A stretch of DNA of 8,477 nt from JAIVGZ01 sp964552205 (lineage in GTDB: Bacteria > Pseudomonadota > Gammaproteobacteria > Natronospirales > JAIVGZ01). How positions within the stretch are numbered: position 1 is the stretch's first letter; each line of letters opens with the position of its first letter. The notes under the pieces were generated by a model. That model worked only from the letters and a program-made list of their open reading frames with translations. It was not told the DNA's origin and did no database searches. The stretch covers positions 1-8,477 of the forward strand of contig CAZKFT010000062.1 of NCBI GenBank assembly GCA_964552205.1, written 5' to 3'. Below, piece by piece: positions 6,230-8,477 of this stretch. Position numbers and translations under genes: made by a program.

Positions 6230-7367
6230 ACGCGCACGTTACCTTGCAGGCCCGGGTCGAGCAGTACCTGGTCGAGCGCCGGAATGCCGGCTTCGAGCTC
6301 AACACCATGGGTCACGGTCTGGTGCGCTTCGCCCGGTACGTCGCCAAGATTGGCCACCAGGGGCCGCTGACGGTCGATCTGATGGCCGCCTGGGCAAGCC
6401 AGGCCAAGGGCGGGCACGGCGACCGGGCCACTTCGGCGCGCCAGTTGAGGCTGCTGCGACCGTTCACCGGTTGGCTGCGCCAGTTCGAGCCGGCAACAGA
6501 AGTACCAGATGAGGCCGTCTTCGGCCCAGTTCCGGGCCGCACGGCGCCACACATTTACCACGAGCACGAGATCATCGAACTGCTGGCCGCTGCCAGAGGC
6601 CTTGGGCACTCGGGTGGCGTGCTGGACGCCCTGCGATCGACAGTGATCGAGACGCTGTTCGGCCTGATCGCCTGCACGGGACTGCGCATCTCCGAGGCGT
6701 TGGGGCTTCACGATGCCGACGTGGACCTGCGGGCCGAGGTGCTGACGATTCGGCAGAGCAAGTTCGGCAAGTCCCGACTGGTGCCGCTGCACCCCAGCGC
6801 AGTCCAAGCGCTGACGAGATACCGAACGCAGCGCAATGTGTTTGTGCGTGCCATTCCCCAGGCTCCGTTCTTCGTCTGCACGCGCGGGCGCCTACTCGGG
6901 AAACCTGTTAGCGATCGGCAGATTCACCGCATCTTTGAGCAACTTCGCAAGCAGCTCGGCTGGGTCGATCGCGGCAGCCACGGCGCGCCTCGCGTGCACG
7001 ATTTGCGCCACGCCTTCGCTGTACGCCGACTGATGCTTTGGCACGAGGAAGGTGTGGATATTGACCAGCGCATGCTGGCACTGTCGACCTACCTGGGCCA
7101 CGCCNNNNNNNNNNNNNNNNNNNNNNNNNNNNNNNNNNNNNNNNNNNNNNNNNNNNNNNNNNNNNNNNNNNNNNNNNNNNNNNNNNNNNNNNNNNNNNNN
7201 NNNNAGGTGTGGATATTGACCAGCGCATGCTGGCACTGTCGACCTACCTGGGCCACGCCAGGGTCACCCACACCTACTGGTATCTGAGCGGCGTTCCGGA
7301 GTTGATGAACTTGATCGGCCAGCGCTTCGAGAAGTTCGCCGATCCATGGGAGGACTGCGATGAGTAA
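6226..7367 (+). CDS. ritB: RIT element tyrosine recombinase B (interrupted by an artificial assembly gap)
   Basis: Read across the gap, this is a 328-aa tyrosine recombinase. The N-terminal core-binding domain spans about 5-90 and the catalytic domain about 110-310. It has Arg154 (TGLRISEALGL), Lys179 (QSKFGKSRLVPLH), His258-x-x-Arg261 (HDLRHAFAVRRL), His292 (YLGHARVTH) and nucleophile Tyr301 (THTYWYLSG). Codon 293 ends exactly at 7104 before the N run. The 55 bases after the N repeat the 55 before it. Resuming at 7260 keeps the frame and completes the family motif, ending at TAA 7365-7367. As written, the 155 extra bases shift the frame, so automatic calling would truncate or mis-translate the C-terminus. 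The ATG at 6226 is preferred over one at 6208 because GGGAG stands six bases upstream and it overlaps the ritA stop. The gene overlaps ritC by eight bases. Confidence 0.88.
7050..7259. repeat. 55-bp exact duplication flanking the N run (contig overlap)
   Basis: Positions 7050-7104 and 7205-7259 are identical over 55 bases, each ending at the N run or at the point where ritB continues. An exact overlap of odd k-mer size either side of a standard gap is what a de Bruijn assembler and scaffolder leave when two contigs abut but are not merged. It is not a biological repeat. Confidence 0.9.
7105..7204. other. Assembly gap of 100 N, probably of true length zero
   Basis: Exactly 100 N is a placeholder gap size. 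Because the flanks overlap by 55 bases and ritB is complete once the overlap is collapsed, no sequence appears to be missing. Confidence 0.92.
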
Positions 7368-8376
7368 GCCGACCACACCAAGAGCTCCGCCAAGCTTCGC
7401 TGTGTTGGTGCATTCCTTCTTCAGTGAGCACTTGACGCAACAGCGCGCCGTGAGTCCGTGCACGGTGGCGACCTACCGAGACGCGTTCGTGCTGTTCCTG
7501 GACTTCGCCACGGGGTACCTGCACAAGCAGCCCACGGCGATCCGGTTGGACGATCTCACGTCGGCGCTGATCCTGGCCTTCCTCGACCATCTCGAGCGTG
7601 CGCGCGGCAACGCGGTGCGCACCCGCAATGCCCGGCTGGCGATGCTGCGCACGTTCCTGAAGTTCGCGGGTCACCGCGACGTCGGCGCGCTGCGTGTTGT
7701 CGAGCAGGCCCTGGGCGTGCCTATGAAGCGCTTCGAGCGGCCGATACTCGGTTTCTTGTCGCCTGAGGAGATGCTGGCAATCATTGGCAAGCCCGGCGCA
7801 ACCTGGACCAGTCGGCGCGACCACTTGCTGCTGCATATGCTCTACAACACCGGCGCAAGAGTGTCGGAGATCATCGGCGTGCGTGTGGCCGACGTCTTGC
7901 TCGACGGTGTCGCCTGCGTGCACCTGCATGGCAAGGGCCGCAAGCAGCGAACAATGCCGTTGTGGCGATCGACGGCCAAGGCGGTACGGATGTGGCTGAA
8001 GCTCAACCCCGAACTGCTGCCTACCTCACCGTTGTTGCCCAACCGCGACGGCTATCAGATGACGCGAACCAACGTTGCGCAACGACTGGCACTGGCGGTG
8101 AGGGCGGCGACGCCAAGAATGCCGAGTCTGGGTGATCGCCGAATCTCCCCGCATACGATCCGCCACACAACAGCGATGCATCTGCTGCAGTCGGGTGAAC
8201 AAATCGAGGGAATCGCCCTGTGGCTCGGGCATGAGAGTCCGACCACCACGCATCAGTACACACAGGCCAACCTTGCGATGAAGGAAAGAACGCTCGCCAA
8301 GCTGAACGATCCGGGCACCCAGGCCGGCCGCTTCCGGGCCTCGGACTCGTTGCTCGACTTCCTGAAGAAGCTGTGA
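7360..8376 (+). CDS. ritC: RIT element tyrosine recombinase C
   Basis: This 338-aa tyrosine recombinase is the closest of the three to the XerC/XerD type. The core-binding domain spans about 12-105 (SFFSEHLTQQRAVSPCTVAT onward) and the catalytic domain about 130-310. Catalytic residues are Arg167 (TGARVSEII), Lys192 (HGKGRKQRTMPL), His265-x-x-Arg268 (HTIRHTTAMHL), His291 (WLGHESPTTT) and nucleophile Tyr300 (HQYTQANL). GGGAGGA lies five bases before the ATG, and the start overlaps the ritB stop as ATGAGTAA (7360-7367), so translation is probably coupled. The tail after residue 310 is short and without recognised function. The gene is intact and in frame throughout, and its stop lies 65 bp from the right inverted repeat. 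Confidence 0.92.
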   Translation: MSKPTTPRAPPSFAVLVHSFFSEHLTQQRAVSPCTVATYRDAFVLFLDFATGYLHKQPTAIRLDDLTSALILAFLDHLERARGNAVRTRNARLAMLRTFLKFAGHRDVGALRVVEQALGVPMKRFERPILGFLSPEEMLAIIGKPGATWTSRRDHLLLHMLYNTGARVSEIIGVRVADVLLDGVACVHLHGKGRKQRTMPLWRSTAKAVRMWLKLNPELLPTSPLLPNRDGYQMTRTNVAQRLALAVRAATPRMPSLGDRRISPHTIRHTTAMHLLQSGEQIEGIALWLGHESPTTTHQYTQANLAMKERTLAKLNDPGTQAGRFRASDSLLDFLKKL

Positions 8377-8386
8377 TTATGAGAAG
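8377..8386 (+). repeat. Extra copy of the inner repeat motif directly after ritC
   Basis: TTATGAGAAG follows the ritC stop codon immediately. It equals the inner part of the left repeat (4843-4852) and is the exact inverse of 8445-8454 in the right repeat. The right end therefore carries an additional internal inverted pair with 58 bp between the arms, absent from the left end. It may be an accessory recombinase-binding subsite. Confidence 0.6.
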
Positions 8387-8441
8387 GGCTTCAAGGCAGC
8401 GGACCACTAGTCACGAGGCACCATGTGCGCCTGTCAAAGGC

Positions 8442-8477
8442 GAACTTCTCATAACTGACATCTTTGCATAACGCTGC
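8442..8477 (-). repeat. Right terminal inverted repeat of the RIT element
   Basis: The reverse complement of these 36 bases equals 4820-4855 without mismatch. The match runs to the final base of the window, so the outer limit of the repeat is not known. Confidence 0.92.

Larger units (their letters stand above)
4820..8477 (+). mobile_element. Recombinase-in-trio (RIT) element
   Basis: A perfect 36-bp inverted repeat bounds three co-directional, overlapping genes for three different tyrosine recombinases, with nothing else inside. This is the defining layout of RIT elements known from many Proteobacteria. All three proteins keep a full catalytic set, so the element is potentially active. Its apparent length of 3658 bp includes 155 bp of assembly artefact in ritB, so the real span is near 3.5 kb. 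The left edge lies about 175 bp upstream of the start of the broken binding-protein gene. The right repeat reaches the last base of the window, so flanking sequence and any target duplication on that side cannot be examined. The outer boundary may lie further out if the palindrome at 4793-4826 belongs to the element. Confidence 0.88.

Noticed and set aside
7050..7259. The 55-bp duplication as a biological tandem repeat or insertion in ritB
   Set aside because: It coincides exactly with both edges of a 100-N placeholder, and its removal restores the gene, so it is an assembly artefact.
4820..8477. An integron, phage or Tn554-type element
   Set aside because: There is no gene cassette or phage gene, and the third gene is itself a tyrosine recombinase. 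Perfect inverted ends with three recombinases fit a RIT element better.

Overview
This is an accessory, partly decayed stretch of DNA from a GC-rich proteobacterium. Class III cyclase/hydrolase fusions, orphan Tat-type solute-binding proteins and recombinase-in-trio elements are all typical of Burkholderiales and Rhizobiales. The sequence alone does not settle which. Strand changes, a gene remnant, a frameshifted gene and a mobile element all indicate repeated rearrangement.

Layout. Positions 1-36 hold two copies of a 12-bp AAAGGGGACATT repeat, probably the end of an insertion sequence cut by the window edge. Positions 136-1482 (+) encode an intact alpha/beta-hydrolase fused to a class III nucleotidyl cyclase domain. 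Positions 1483-1796 show no supportable gene. Positions 1797-2084 (-) encode a 95-aa small protein of probable dimeric alpha/beta-barrel fold. Positions 2231-2586 (+) are the 3' remnant of an S1/P1-type zinc nuclease, with a lost 5' end and a frameshift. Positions 2704-3690 (-) encode an intact Tat-type ABC substrate-binding protein. Positions 3975-4645 (-) are a related substrate-binding gene broken by a one-base frameshift and cut short at its 3' end. No permease or ATPase gene is present for either.

Positions 4820-8477 are a recombinase-in-trio (RIT) element. A perfect 36-bp inverted repeat (4820-4855 and 8442-8477) encloses three co-directional, overlapping tyrosine recombinase genes: ritA (4976-6229), ritB (6226-7367) and ritC (7360-8376). 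Each has the full Arg, Lys, His-x-x-Arg, His and Tyr catalytic set, so the element looks potentially active. A perfect palindrome with 16-bp arms (4793-4826) straddles its left edge. The right repeat runs to the last base of the window, so the true right end is not visible.

An assembly artefact lies inside ritB. The 100 N at 7105-7204 are flanked by two identical 55-bp copies (7050-7104 and 7205-7259). Collapsing the N and one copy restores an uninterrupted 328-codon ritB, so the gap almost certainly holds no missing DNA. The real element would then span about 3.5 kb.

Functionally, the three recombinases form one translationally coupled unit that presumably acts on the flanking repeats. The other genes are unlinked in function. 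I see no wholly new system. The points most worth a second look are the architecture of the RIT ends, the collapsed gap, the unrecorded nuclease remnant and the non-canonical cyclase residues.
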